From: Anaerobacillus alkalilacustris
GTDB lineage: Bacteria; Bacillota; Bacilli; Bacillales; Anaerobacillaceae
Length of the DNA stretch: 62,827 bases
Direction of reading: 5' to 3'
NCBI RefSeq assembly: GCF_001866005.1
Contig: NZ_MLQR01000033.1
Span: forward strand, 1-62,827
Positions 19,904 through 28,267 of the stretch are shown in pieces (positions within the stretch are counted from its first letter, which is position 1; the number at the start of each line of letters is the position of its first letter). Under the pieces are notes generated by a model. That model did not search any database, was not told where the DNA came from, and worked only from the letters and a program-made list of their open reading frames with translations. The position numbers and the translations under genes were made by a program.

Positions 19904-21235
19904 CTAACGTATGATCATGATTATAAATATACCAATCACAGAAACAACTGATAAATGTAAACCGTTCGCATGAAATCCTACTTCAAATCCTGACTTCCCT
20001 ACAAATCTACTAACCATTAAGTTTAATCCTGAAAAAGGACTTAACACTGTAGAAGTAGCCCAAGAAAGAATAAGTAGCATCGCTAGCGCTAAAGTGCTGA
20101 TTCCAATTTCTTCGGGATTTAATTGCATTGCTAAAGCTGTAATAACAGCAATTTGATGTAATCCCACATAAGTAAAAATCAAGATAATTGCCATTACAGC
20201 TATTGAAAATAATAATAGTGATGTGCCAGCAATGTTTGTTAATAAATAACTCACATCATTTGCAAAACTTGTTCCTTGGATCGCATGACCTAAAAGTCCT
20301 GCGCTCGTAAATAACATAATCTCATTATTCATCATTGGAATAGATACTTCTTTATATGTTTGCCAATGGGGACAAAGACGAGCCCACCCATTATTAAATA
20401 ATCCCCAAATCAACGGAATGATTAATGAAATTAAACTTACTATAACAATCATTGACCATTTCGTTACATATTCTATTGTCAAAGAAGTAGAAATTAAGAT
20501 TAACACAAACAAAGCTAACTTAATAAGTTTGTTTCTTTGGTTACTTTCAAGATCAATTTCTGGCAATGCATTTTGATTAAGAGGATGCTGCCGCTCCCAA
20601 ACTGCAAACAATAAATTTCCTACCAATAAAGAGAGAAACGATAGCCCCAAACCATACAATATATATTTACCTACTGGCATTTCTAAATAATATAGAACTA
20701 ATGAAACAGAAGCAAAGTATGGTGACCACATGATTGCAGTAGAAAATCCAATTAAATAGCTCTTGGCCGACATTGCTGAAGGGATTTTTAGGTCTGCCAA
20801 AAATTCATTAACTAGTCTTACGGAACCTAAGCTTAAGATAGGACTTAATATAAACAAAGAAGTTGTTATGCCAGCAAACATTCTTTTCGGATGATGAAGC
20901 AAATTTCGTAAAAGTGAATTAACCGCTTCGAAATAGCCTTCTAGTTTTAGTGGGATAGAGATAAGTGGTGATAACGTGACCAGGCATACTAGAGGTAAAA
21001 TTAATAATATTCCTTGGCTCACTCCCTGTATCCCCGCCCCCTTATTAAATTCAAGAAAAATTCCTAATGTCATCATAAATAAACTGATCACCCGGAGAAA
21101 ACCTCTTACTCTTATTACACTAAATAAAAAGGCACTTATAGCTAAGCCAGCCACAATATAATCCAACCAAGCAAACCTTAGAAAGTACTGTATTAAAAAT
21201 AATAAGCACATAATTAAAATTATGTAACTTCGCAT
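19904..21235 (-). CDS. polytopic membrane protein, possible ion-transporter-superfamily permease
   Basis: I do not recognise the family with certainty. The 443-residue protein has about ten to twelve hydrophobic segments with short loops and no signal peptide. A segment near the C-terminus, LSWATSTVLSPFSGLNLMVSR, resembles the helical-hairpin motif found twice in ion transporter (IT) superfamily carriers, and a looser SPYFASVSLV lies in the first half. It is flanked by the sugar operon and the transaldolase-like gene but is not closely spaced with either. Substrate is unknown. Confidence 0.6.
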   Translation of the reverse strand: MRSYIILIMCLLFLIQYFLRFAWLDYIVAGLAISAFLFSVIRVRGFLRVISLFMMTLGIFLEFNKGAGIQGVSQGILLILPLVCLVTLSPLISIPLKLEGYFEAVNSLLRNLLHHPKRMFAGITTSLFILSPILSLGSVRLVNEFLADLKIPSAMSAKSYLIGFSTAIMWSPYFASVSLVLYYLEMPVGKYILYGLGLSFLSLLVGNLLFAVWERQHPLNQNALPEIDLESNQRNKLIKLALFVLILISTSLTIEYVTKWSMIVIVSLISLIIPLIWGLFNNGWARLCPHWQTYKEVSIPMMNNEIMLFTSAGLLGHAIQGTSFANDVSYLLTNIAGTSLLLFSIAVMAIILIFTYVGLHQIAVITALAMQLNPEEIGISTLALAMLLILSWATSTVLSPFSGLNLMVSRFVGKSGFEVGFHANGLHLSVVSVIGIFIIMIIR

Positions 21236-21285
21236 TCCACCTTGTCACTTCCTTTTTTAAATCAAGAAATCGTAAGACACAAGAA

Positions 21286-21318
21286 AATTGACACAGCTTT
21301 ACAATAACTGTGTCAATT
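21286..21318. terminator. Stem-loop between fsa-like gene and membrane protein gene
   Basis: A perfect 11-bp inverted repeat (AATTGACACAG / CTGTGTCAATT) has an 11-nt loop. On the minus strand it ends in TTTTC. It could terminate the transaldolase-like gene or be an operator for the membrane protein gene, whose start is 51 bp away. Confidence 0.45.
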
Positions 21319-21405
21319 GAGTGTACTCGATTATGATTAAATCCTGTATTATTTTCGTATAAAGTGAATTTCATAAATACAAAACTGAGCCACAAAAAAA
21401 TATGA

Positions 21406-21433
21406 CTAGTTATGAACGATTTAGCGTAACTAG
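21406..21433. repeat. Short palindromic repeat, copy 1
   Basis: CTAGTTATGAACGATTTAGC-GTAACTAG pairs at its ends (CTAGTTA/TAACTAG). It is nearly the same as a palindrome at 54311-54342, including the non-palindromic loop GAACGATTYAG. It looks like a small REP-type element. Confidence 0.55.
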
Positions 21434-21486
21434 GTATAGCATCTTATTGGTTAGAATAATAAATTATGAAATTCTTTATTCTATTT

Positions 21487-22152
21487 TTAGTTTTTCGTTT
21501 TTTCCCAGTCTGCTGCAAATTTCTCAATTCCTTGATCTGTTAACGGATGTTTCGATAATTGCTCAATAACAGCATATGGAATTGTCGCAATATGAGCTCC
21601 AGCCATAGCAACGCGAGTGACATGGTCTGGGTGTCGTACAGAAGCAGCAATAATTTGGGAATCTAGTTGATGAACACGGAATAGTTCAGCTATTTTAGTT
21701 ACTAATTGTACACCATCTTCAGATATGTCATCAAGTCTTCCTAAAAACGGCGAAACATATGTAGCACCTGCACGCGCAGCTAAAAGCGCTTGGTTTACAG
21801 TAAAGATAAGTGTAACATTTGTCTTTACACCTTTTTTTGAGAGATATCGACATGCTGCTAATCCCTCAATCGTCATAGGAAGTTTAATCGTAATTTTTTC
21901 ATCTCCGCCGTTTATTTTCAAAAGTTCCTCTGCTTCTGCAATCATTTCTTCAGCAGTCACAGCATCTGGAGATACTTCTGCAGATACAGATTCAACTTCA
22001 GGAACCGATTGACAAATTTCTTCAATACGGTCTTCAAACTTAACCCCTTCTTTCGCAACAAGTGAAGGGTTCGTTGTTACCCCTGATAATACACCGATTT
22101 TGTTAGCTTTGATTATGTCTTCAAGGTTTGCAGTATCGATAAAAAATTTCAT
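21487..22152 (-). CDS. transaldolase / fructose-6-phosphate aldolase family protein
   Basis: This is a class I aldolase of the short TalC/Fsa type (221 residues), acting on fructose 6-phosphate or as a transaldolase. Family segments seen include [23 protein letters not shown], the Schiff-base lysine in ITIKLPMT (about 85) and [13 protein letters not shown] chose the ATG at 22152, 8 nt after GGAGG; the open frame continues 35 codons upstream but without a site. A cre-like box lies about 80 bp upstream. Fsa and transaldolase activities cannot be told apart here; a role linking xylulose-5-phosphate to glycolysis is plausible. Confidence 0.9.
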   Translation of the reverse strand: MKFFIDTANLEDIIKANKIGVLSGVTTNPSLVAKEGVKFEDRIEEICQSVPEVESVSAEVSPDAVTAEEMIAEAEELLKINGGDEKITIKLPMTIEGLAACRYLSKKGVKTNVTLIFTVNQALLAARAGATYVSPFLGRLDDISEDGVQLVTKIAELFRVHQLDSQIIAASVRHPDHVTRVAMAGAHIATIPYAVIEQLSKHPLTDQGIEKFAADWEKTKN

Positions 22153-22228
22153 GAAATTATCCTCCATATCTTCTTTTATTTCACACTTTGATAAAACGTC
22201 AACCCAGAAAAGTACACATCTACATAAT

Positions 22229-22243
22229 TTTAAGCGCTTCCAA
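22229..22243 (-). promoter_or_regulatory. cre-like box upstream of the transaldolase-like gene
   Basis: The minus strand reads TTGGAAGCGCTTAAA, matching the cre core AAGCGCTT and its left flank. One right-flank position differs from the consensus. Confidence 0.5.
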
Positions 22244-22527
22244 CAGATTGGTATCATAATAGATTTTGAAAAATTAGAAATGGGTTAAATTTACAATAAT
22301 ATAAAAATAAAGACGTTGTCAATAAGGATAATTTCCAAAATTTATTACACTGCACATTTTGACTATAGAAAAAGTACTGCATAGTCATTGTTATAAAATC
22401 ACTTTTTATCCAAAAAATGTTTTTACTTTTATAAAACTTATCATAATAATCGATTAATTATTTGCTTCGTAACACCTTTAGCGTTTTCCATTTCTGACCA
22501 AATTCTATCCTTTCATTCTAGAACGAT

Positions 22528-22570
22528 AAAAAAATCCTCCTTTTCATAAGTGAAAAAAGAGGATTTAGAT
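22528..22570. terminator. Terminator beyond the 22-residue ORF
   Basis: The stem AAATCCTC / GAGGATTT is extended by TTTC / GAAA inside and flanked by A and T runs. It lies about 20 bp after the small ORF on the minus strand and closes what looks like a separate short transcript. Confidence 0.65.
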
Positions 22571-22588
22571 TTCTATTTTTTTAAACAA

Positions 22589-22657
22589 TTATCGTTGTTG
22601 TAAGCTTTCTATAAATTGATCGATCATGTCTGCTAATTCTGAAAATATTTTTTTCAT
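22589..22657 (-). CDS. 22-residue amphipathic peptide (hypothetical)
   Basis: The predicted product begins MKKIFSELADM and ends SLQQR, 22 residues in all. Hydrophobic residues (I4, F5, L8, M11, I12, F15, I16, L19) fall on one face of an alpha helix. Charged residues (K2, K3, E7, D10, D13, E17, R22) fall on the other. The ATG is preceded by AAGGTGG at 6-nt spacing. A perfect TATAAT lies upstream and a terminator downstream, so the ORF sits in its own compact unit. I do not recognise a family. In size and helix pattern it recalls amphipathic membrane-active or membrane-targeting peptides, but no function is claimed. Confidence 0.5.
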   Translation of the reverse strand: MKKIFSELADMIDQFIESLQQR

Positions 22658-22680
22658 AACCAGCCACCTTCTTTCCTTTA

Positions 22681-22708
22681 ATTATAGCTTAATTATGCTA
22701 GGATTGAA
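22681..22708 (-). promoter_or_regulatory. Putative sigma-A promoter of the small ORF
   Basis: The minus strand has TTCAAT, 16 bp, then TATAAT (22686-22681), followed by the ribosome binding site of the 22-residue ORF. The -10 is perfect; the -35 matches three of six consensus bases. Confidence 0.5.
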
Positions 22709-22838
22709 GGATAATTCCAAACTTAGAAAAAAACAAAGAAAACGAAAACAATGATGATGAAAGCGAAAAACATCACCACTTTTTTATGATTTCTCAGTTT
22801 TTTATACTCTTTAAACCAATATATTTAACCTAGTTTTT

Positions 22839-23738
22839 TCAATCATTTACATTAACCTTTTCCTGAATAAAGTGATAAAGAGCTCCTATCATTCCAGCGT
22901 CATTTCTTCTATGTTTACATGCTTCAATTGGGACTTTTACTTCATTCCAAAATTCGAGTTGACCAAGTTGATCACTAATGTCCCCTACAAGGCTTTCTCT
23001 CGCACTTACGCCTCCACCAATCAATATTTTTTGAGGGTTTAAAGTTGCTGCTAAATTATAAATCCCAAAGCTGATGCTTTCTAACCATTTGTTGATAAGT
23101 TCTTGGACATCACCTTCTTCAATTGCTTTAGAAAACACAACTTCACCAGCAACCTTTTCATCTTTATCTATCTTTTTTAACTGTTTATACGCTTGAACAA
23201 GTGAAGAAGTCGAGGCATTAAAGTGCATGATGTCATTTTTCATTCCACCACGAGTGATCATAAAACCAAATTCGCCACCTCTAAAACTATGACCATGGAG
23301 AATTTGTCCATTGACGAAAATACCACCACCAATACCTGTACCGATCGTTACAACAATAAAGTCTGAACAATCTTGTGCATGGCCATTCCACTTCTCTGCT
23401 AACGCCGCACAATTTCCATCGTTTTCTATTTCGACATGGTAAGGAATTTTGTCTTCGAGCAATTTTTTTAAATTTTGGCCATCTAGAGCAATAATTGAAC
23501 CGGCCTTCTCCGAATAACCAGTACTAGGGTTAATATATCCAGGTAAACTAACTGCAACCCCACTAATTTCATTAGTAGTAGCATACTTGATAATAGTTTG
23601 AATCATATCTGACACAAACGTATCTAATTCGCTACAGTTTGTATAATAACTACCTTTAGATAAAATCGTCCCTTCCTCAGTTAATAAGCCGTGTTTTACT
23701 TTTGTTCCGCCAACATCAAGGGATATATATTTTTTCAT
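22839..23738 (-). CDS. ROK family sugar kinase, BglK-like
   Basis: It phosphorylates a hexose or a beta-glucoside with ATP. The 299-residue protein has the N-terminal phosphate-binding segment SLDVGGTKVKHG, the catalytic-type aspartate in EIENDGNCAALAE (about 105) and TIGTGIGGGIF. The cysteine-rich zinc motif common in ROK glucokinases is absent; the corresponding region reads RGGMKNDIMHFNAS. This points to the BglK/beta-glucoside kinase branch. It stands alone with a long, structured upstream region. The exact substrate is open. Confidence 0.8.
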   Translation of the reverse strand: MKKYISLDVGGTKVKHGLLTEEGTILSKGSYYTNCSELDTFVSDMIQTIIKYATTNEISGVAVSLPGYINPSTGYSEKAGSIIALDGQNLKKLLEDKIPYHVEIENDGNCAALAEKWNGHAQDCSDFIVVTIGTGIGGGIFVNGQILHGHSFRGGEFGFMITRGGMKNDIMHFNASTSSLVQAYKQLKKIDKDEKVAGEVVFSKAIEEGDVQELINKWLESISFGIYNLAATLNPQKILIGGGVSARESLVGDISDQLGQLEFWNEVKVPIEACKHRRNDAGMIGALYHFIQEKVNVND

Positions 23739-23858
23739 TCACGTCTCTCTCCTTTAGTAAAAATTATACACTTATACTTTTTCGAAATACTTGTTCTAAA
23801 GCTATTTTAAATTCCATCTTTTTTATGAACTTTATAATTTATTATTCTAGCCACTATG

Positions 23859-23940
23859 GTACTATATCTAGTTCCATTAAAACTTTTTTGCAACTGGATA
23901 TAGTACGAGTGACTCGTTTTGGTAATTATGAAAGTCACTC
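23859..23940. other. Two adjacent inverted repeats upstream of the ROK kinase
   Basis: The first pairs 23859-23873 with 23892-23906 (GTACTATATCtAGTT / AACTGGATATAGTAC, 15 positions, one mismatch). The second begins one base later and pairs GAGTGACT (23907-23914) with AGTCACTC (23933-23940). They lie 120-200 bp upstream of the kinase start in a 530-bp gap that otherwise holds no supported gene. They might be operators or RNA leader structures. Confidence 0.45.
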
Positions 23941-24271
23941 TATTAAATAACAAAATTAATAAAACGTTTTCGAAATCAATTCTCTTTAATAGTAATCTTT
24001 TTATTATTATCATTATTGTATCATTTAGCGAATATTTGTATTTTTTTAAGATTAGCAAGTGAATTTCTATTTTTAGAGGTATTAATTTGAATAGTCAACA
24101 AATGTCCTTTATAAATTACTATCTTACATTAACATTTGTAAGGCTTGTAGTTAATTCTAAATCAAATGTTTTTCTTATAAAAGCACCTCCGTTAAATTGT
24201 TAGTTATCATTTCACTTGAAAGTTCCTAATTTACCGCATCTATTATCTAAACAAACATCAGCTTTAAAACG

Positions 24272-24308
24272 AAAACAACCTCCACACGTTTGTAGGAGGT
24301 TGTTTTTG
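24272..24308 (-). terminator. Terminator after mtlD
   Basis: The stem AAAACAACCTCC / GGAGGTTGTTTT with an 11-nt loop and a T-run on either strand lies 10 bp after the mtlD stop. It ends the mannitol operon. Confidence 0.85.
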
Positions 24309-24317
24309 CTCTGCTTA

Positions 24318-25478
24318 TTAATACTTATTATCTTTTAGCGTATAATATTGTTTGACGATAAGGCTTACCAAAGGACTGTCTTTTCGTAACTTTGTATATT
24401 TTTCAATCGCTGCTTCTATTCCTTCTTGTTTTATTGTTGCTTGTAATTCCATAGCTTCCTCATCATCTGCATGATCGTATAATAGGGTTGCAGCTATACC
24501 TTTAGCTAGAAAGATAGGATCTTCTCCTACTATTTCAATGAATTGCTTAGCAGGGCTTAAAAATCTGTCATTTGGTCCAAGTTTTCTAAGTGGAGAACGT
24601 CCAACTCTTGTTACTTCGTCAATAATAAACGGGTTTGAAAACCGTTCCATAATTTTTTTTATATAGTTTGAATGAACCTCACGATCAAATTGATATTTTT
24701 TTATTAATAATTCACCAGTTTCATTGATTGTATTTTCAACAAGGTCCCTAATAGCTGCTATTTTCATAGTTTCAATGATTGTATCTATACCAGAATAATA
24801 GCCTAAATAAGCAGCAGTCGTATGGCCAGTATTCATTGTAAATAATTTTCGTTCAATATAAGGGTTTAATCCCTTAACATACGTAATACCAGTTATTTCT
24901 GGTCTTTCACCTATCATCTGTGTTTCATCTACAACCCACTCAAAGAAAGGTTCAACCATAACCATTAATTTATCTTCATTTGATTGGTTTGGTACAATTC
25001 TGTCGACAGCAGCATTTGGAAAAGCAAAATTTTGTTTAAATGCTTCTTTTTCTTCTTCACTAATCTTTTCATACACTTTTTCTTCTAGAAACGTACTACC
25101 ACCAACCATATTTTCACAAGCAATAATATTTAATGATTTACGGTTTTTCGTTAACCTTTTTTTTAGCCCTTCGGCAATAAGACCTGAAATCAATGGAAGT
25201 ATGCTTGGACCAACAGCAGTCGTCACTAAATCAGCATGTACAATTGCCTCAATGACCTTCTCTGGATCCAATTGGCTATTGATGGCTTCAACATCCTTAA
25301 CGATAAGTTCCTCCCTAGACTTTTCAGCTAAAACAATTCGATATTCTTTTCTATCATTTATTAAATCAACAATTTCTTTATTTACATCAACGAAGCATGT
25401 TTTGTAACCAGATTGATATAATAAACTCCCAATAAAGCCTCTACCGATATTCCCCGCTCCAAAATGTAATGCTAACAT
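24318..25478 (-). CDS. mtlD: mannitol-1-phosphate 5-dehydrogenase
   Basis: It oxidises mannitol 1-phosphate with NAD to fructose 6-phosphate in the cytoplasm. The 386-residue protein has the N-terminal Rossmann glycines HFGAGNIGRGFIG. The long-chain polyol dehydrogenase signature lysine region is in KLFTMNTGHTTAAYLGY (about 212-228). It abuts mtlF with no gap, so it is translationally coupled as last gene of the mtl operon. Confidence 0.97.
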   Translation of the reverse strand: MLALHFGAGNIGRGFIGSLLYQSGYKTCFVDVNKEIVDLINDRKEYRIVLAEKSREELIVKDVEAINSQLDPEKVIEAIVHADLVTTAVGPSILPLISGLIAEGLKKRLTKNRKSLNIIACENMVGGSTFLEEKVYEKISEEEKEAFKQNFAFPNAAVDRIVPNQSNEDKLMVMVEPFFEWVVDETQMIGERPEITGITYVKGLNPYIERKLFTMNTGHTTAAYLGYYSGIDTIIETMKIAAIRDLVENTINETGELLIKKYQFDREVHSNYIKKIMERFSNPFIIDEVTRVGRSPLRKLGPNDRFLSPAKQFIEIVGEDPIFLAKGIAATLLYDHADDEEAMELQATIKQEGIEAAIEKYTKLRKDSPLVSLIVKQYYTLKDNKY

Positions 25479-25916
25479 TTAGTTCACCTCTTCAAAAATT
25501 GATAAGATCTCTTCTTTTGAGTCTGAATTAATAATTTTGATTACATTTTCTTCTTCAGAACATACAATTGCGATTTGTGAAAGGATCTCGAGATGTTCAT
25601 TATCTTTTCCGGCTAAGCCAATTAATAGCTTTACGATATTTCCATTTCCGAAATCTACACCATTTGGTACTTGGACAATAGCAATACCAGTTTCTTTTAC
25701 TGACTTCTTAGCTTCATCTGTACCATGAGGTATAGCCACGTAATTCCCCATATAGGTTGATGATAATTCCTCACGTAAAAACATTTGATCGATATAATCT
25801 GAATTAACATAACCGTTTTTCTCCAAAATGCTTCCAACTAATTGAATTGCCTCTTTTTTATTAGCTACTTCTACGTTTAATAAAATATTTTCTTTAGGTA
25901 AAATTGATAATGTCAT
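25479..25916 (-). CDS. mtlF: PTS mannitol EIIA component
   Basis: This is the cytoplasmic phosphocarrier that hands phosphate from HPr to the EIIBC permease MtlA. The 145-residue protein has the phosphorylated histidine in YVAIPHGTDEAKK (about residue 63). It lies 2 bp downstream of mtlR and ends directly against mtlD. A separate EIIA gene is normal in Bacillus relatives where MtlA is an EIICB only. Confidence 0.95.
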   Translation of the reverse strand: MTLSILPKENILLNVEVANKKEAIQLVGSILEKNGYVNSDYIDQMFLREELSSTYMGNYVAIPHGTDEAKKSVKETGIAIVQVPNGVDFGNGNIVKLLIGLAGKDNEHLEILSQIAIVCSEEENVIKIINSDSKEEILSIFEEVN

Positions 25917-25918
25917 GG

Positions 25919-28036
25919 TTAAACACTCCTGTTTTCGTTAATTTTTTCATATATAAATTGTTCGAATTTTGATGTTAAATGTGCAGAAAGTAAGTTCTTA
26001 TTCTTTGATTGAAAAATTTCCACACTCTTTTCATCTTCAATGATTAAAGCACTTATATAACTCAACACCTCTAACACTTGCTGCGTAGAATTTAACGGTG
26101 AAAGTAATAGCAATATATTGTCTACGTCAATCTGACTTTGATCCATCCCTTTTAAACTCATCAGATTACTAAGATTTATAATTTTAAACGACGGCTTTAA
26201 CACATGAACACTCCGCGTATGAAACAAAGCCATGCTCGTATCAGGGATCCCTAATCCACCTATCTGCTCCCTCTCGAGTAAAGCGCTTACAACTCTTGGA
26301 GCTTCACTAATTACATCTAGTTTATTTAAGTGTTGACAAACAGTCGTTAACACTTCTTGTATGGGTAAATCTTGATTTATTTCTACTATTTCAAAGCTCT
26401 CTAATAGTGTCACAATTACATCAGAGTATTCTTTTATATTCTGCAGTTTTTGTAACGTCTTTTTTGTGTCATAGAGGGACACATCTTTAAAAACATTAGT
26501 ATTATCATTTGTTACTAGTTGACTTCCTTGCTCAGTTATCCTTGATTTAATCAATTCTATTTCAGACTCTGTTAATATAGGGCTGACGAGAATATAATCT
26601 TTTGGTAAATCTGGTGAATCAATCGTAGAAATAACCAAATCATATTCACGTAAATCATAGTTTCTAATGTCAAACAACGATATATTTTGTAAGTCCTTCA
26701 GATTAGGTATTTCTTGTTGAATTCTATTTGCTAACATTTTAGAGGTACCAATTCCACTAGAACAAATGATTAGTGCTTTTACATTTTCTTTTGTTTTCCT
26801 GCTGATTAATGCTGATCCGAAGTGAAGAACTAAATAGCCAACTTCTTCATCTGGAATAGTTAAATGTGGAAAAACCTTTTCTGTCCCCTCTTTTACAAGG
26901 TTAAACAAATCTGAATAGTCGGATTTTATTTTTTCTAATAGCGGATTACTGATCCCCATATGTTGTTTAATCCGATAAAGGGCAGGCCTTAAGTGAGCAA
27001 CTAAACCTTGAAAAAGTGAATGATTATTTGATAAATCCATATCTAGATATTTTTCAACGTAGTCGATAAGGCTTTTTGCTTTTATTGCAATGTTAAAACT
27101 AGTATCTTCTAATAAGAATTCCTTATCGTGTCTAAGCTTTGCTCCTCTTAAGTGCATAGTAATATATCCTGTTTCCGCTTCAGGAATATCTATTTCATAT
27201 ACTTTTTGCAATTTTTCTATGATCTTTTCGGCGATACTATACTCAACTGTGTCTTTCAATCTTCCTAAATAACCTTGATCAATTTGAATGTTTTCTCCTT
27301 GCATAATTCGCTCGATAGCTAATGAAAGGTGAACAACCAATCCAATATAGGCACTATCAGCAATAGAATATGGTAATTCGTTATTTATTTCTTCAAGCAC
27401 CTTTTCCACGATTAATAACTTTTTCTTTTCAACTAATCCTAATAACCTTTCTGAAGCAGAAGTTACTTGATGGGTTGATTTTTTTTGTATGTTTTCTCTA
27501 ACAAGTGATAATAATTCAAATTCATTAACATTTTGCGAAATGATACTACTCATTGCTCTTCTCTTTGATGATTCACTTCCGAAAATTTCAACACCATAGC
27601 CTCTTTTTCGTATCAAGGATAGATCAAATCTATTCAGTCGCTCTTCTACCTTTGTCAAATCGTTACTTACTGTAGCAATCGTTACGTTTAAATCATTTGC
27701 TAAGGAAATCAGTTTGATTGGTTCGGTTGCTTCTAGTAAGGTACAAAATATGACCGTTTGGCGTTCTTCAGGAGTATATTCATTATGGGATAAATTAAAG
27801 AGAAACAATTGTAGCTCCTCAATACTTTCCGTGCTACCATTCACTTGTATCCCTGACCCAGATTTTTTTAATAAGGTTAAGTCATATTCCTTTAAAATAT
27901 CTTCGACTCCCTTTAAATCTCTATGAATTGTGCGAACACTTACATCAATTCGGTCAGCAATTTCCTTAACAGTAATACCTTCAACTCTCGTAAGTAAAGT
28001 TTCAAGTATTTGTCTTTCTCTAGCAGAAATATACAT
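25919..28036 (-). CDS. mtlR: mannitol operon transcriptional activator MtlR
   Basis: This is a PTS-controlled activator of the BglG/LevR-like MtlR family. In about 705 residues the layout is two N-terminal HTH domains (VSVRTIHRDLKGV near 30; LNVTIATVSNDLTKVEERL near 110), two PRD domains with conserved histidines, an EIIB-like domain with its cysteine in LIICSSGIGTSKML, and a C-terminal EIIA-like domain with LFHTRSVHV. I chose the ATG at 28036, 8 nt after GGAG; the frame runs 17 codons farther upstream. A cre lies upstream. PRD and EIIB sites imply control by HPr and MtlF phosphorylation. Confidence 0.93.
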   Translation of the reverse strand: MYISARERQILETLLTRVEGITVKEIADRIDVSVRTIHRDLKGVEDILKEYDLTLLKKSGSGIQVNGSTESIEELQLFLFNLSHNEYTPEERQTVIFCTLLEATEPIKLISLANDLNVTIATVSNDLTKVEERLNRFDLSLIRKRGYGVEIFGSESSKRRAMSSIISQNVNEFELLSLVRENIQKKSTHQVTSASERLLGLVEKKKLLIVEKVLEEINNELPYSIADSAYIGLVVHLSLAIERIMQGENIQIDQGYLGRLKDTVEYSIAEKIIEKLQKVYEIDIPEAETGYITMHLRGAKLRHDKEFLLEDTSFNIAIKAKSLIDYVEKYLDMDLSNNHSLFQGLVAHLRPALYRIKQHMGISNPLLEKIKSDYSDLFNLVKEGTEKVFPHLTIPDEEVGYLVLHFGSALISRKTKENVKALIICSSGIGTSKMLANRIQQEIPNLKDLQNISLFDIRNYDLREYDLVISTIDSPDLPKDYILVSPILTESEIELIKSRITEQGSQLVTNDNTNVFKDVSLYDTKKTLQKLQNIKEYSDVIVTLLESFEIVEINQDLPIQEVLTTVCQHLNKLDVISEAPRVVSALLEREQIGGLGIPDTSMALFHTRSVHVLKPSFKIINLSNLMSLKGMDQSQIDVDNILLLLSPLNSTQQVLEVLSYISALIIEDEKSVEIFQSKNKNLLSAHLTSKFEQFIYEKINENRSV

Positions 28037-28115
28037 AGCCATCACTCCATTTTCTTGAACCATATGCTCTACTATTTTTTGTGACAAAATTAAACTTTAT
28101 TCTTACAAGTTAATA

Positions 28116-28129
28116 ATAAACCGTTTACA
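28116..28129 (-). promoter_or_regulatory. cre box upstream of mtlR
   Basis: The minus strand reads TGTAAACGGTTTAT, matching the cre consensus except at the last two positions. It sits about 80 bp upstream of the mtlR start. The same pattern occurs before mtlA. Confidence 0.7.
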
Positions 28130-28227
28130 ACCACTATCACAACAAAATGAAAACCTGTTTTCGTCTAAATCATTGTTGACATTTTTTAAATAGTTTTTGT
28201 TTTTCACTATACAAAAGAGGACGAAAA

Positions 28228-28263
28228 AAATAGAAAAGAGCTGTAGAAACTCTTTCCTATTTT
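28228..28263 (-). terminator. Terminator after mtlA
   Basis: The stem AAATAG-AAAGAG / CTCTTTCCTATTT has one bulge and a flanking T-run on the minus strand. It lies just past the mtlA stop, so mtlR-mtlF-mtlD may rely partly on their own promoter. Confidence 0.65.
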
Positions 28264-28267
28264 TCAT

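Noticed and set aside
22723..22797. Very short hydrophobic ORF (MFFAFIIIVFVFF...) after the ROK kinase, possibly extended upstream with a CTG start
   Set aside because: The start codon and ribosome site are doubtful and the tract is T-rich; it could be a tiny membrane peptide but evidence is too thin.
23807..24058. 83-codon ORF in the ROK kinase leader
   Set aside because: It runs through both inverted repeats, has no ribosome site and no recognisable domain.
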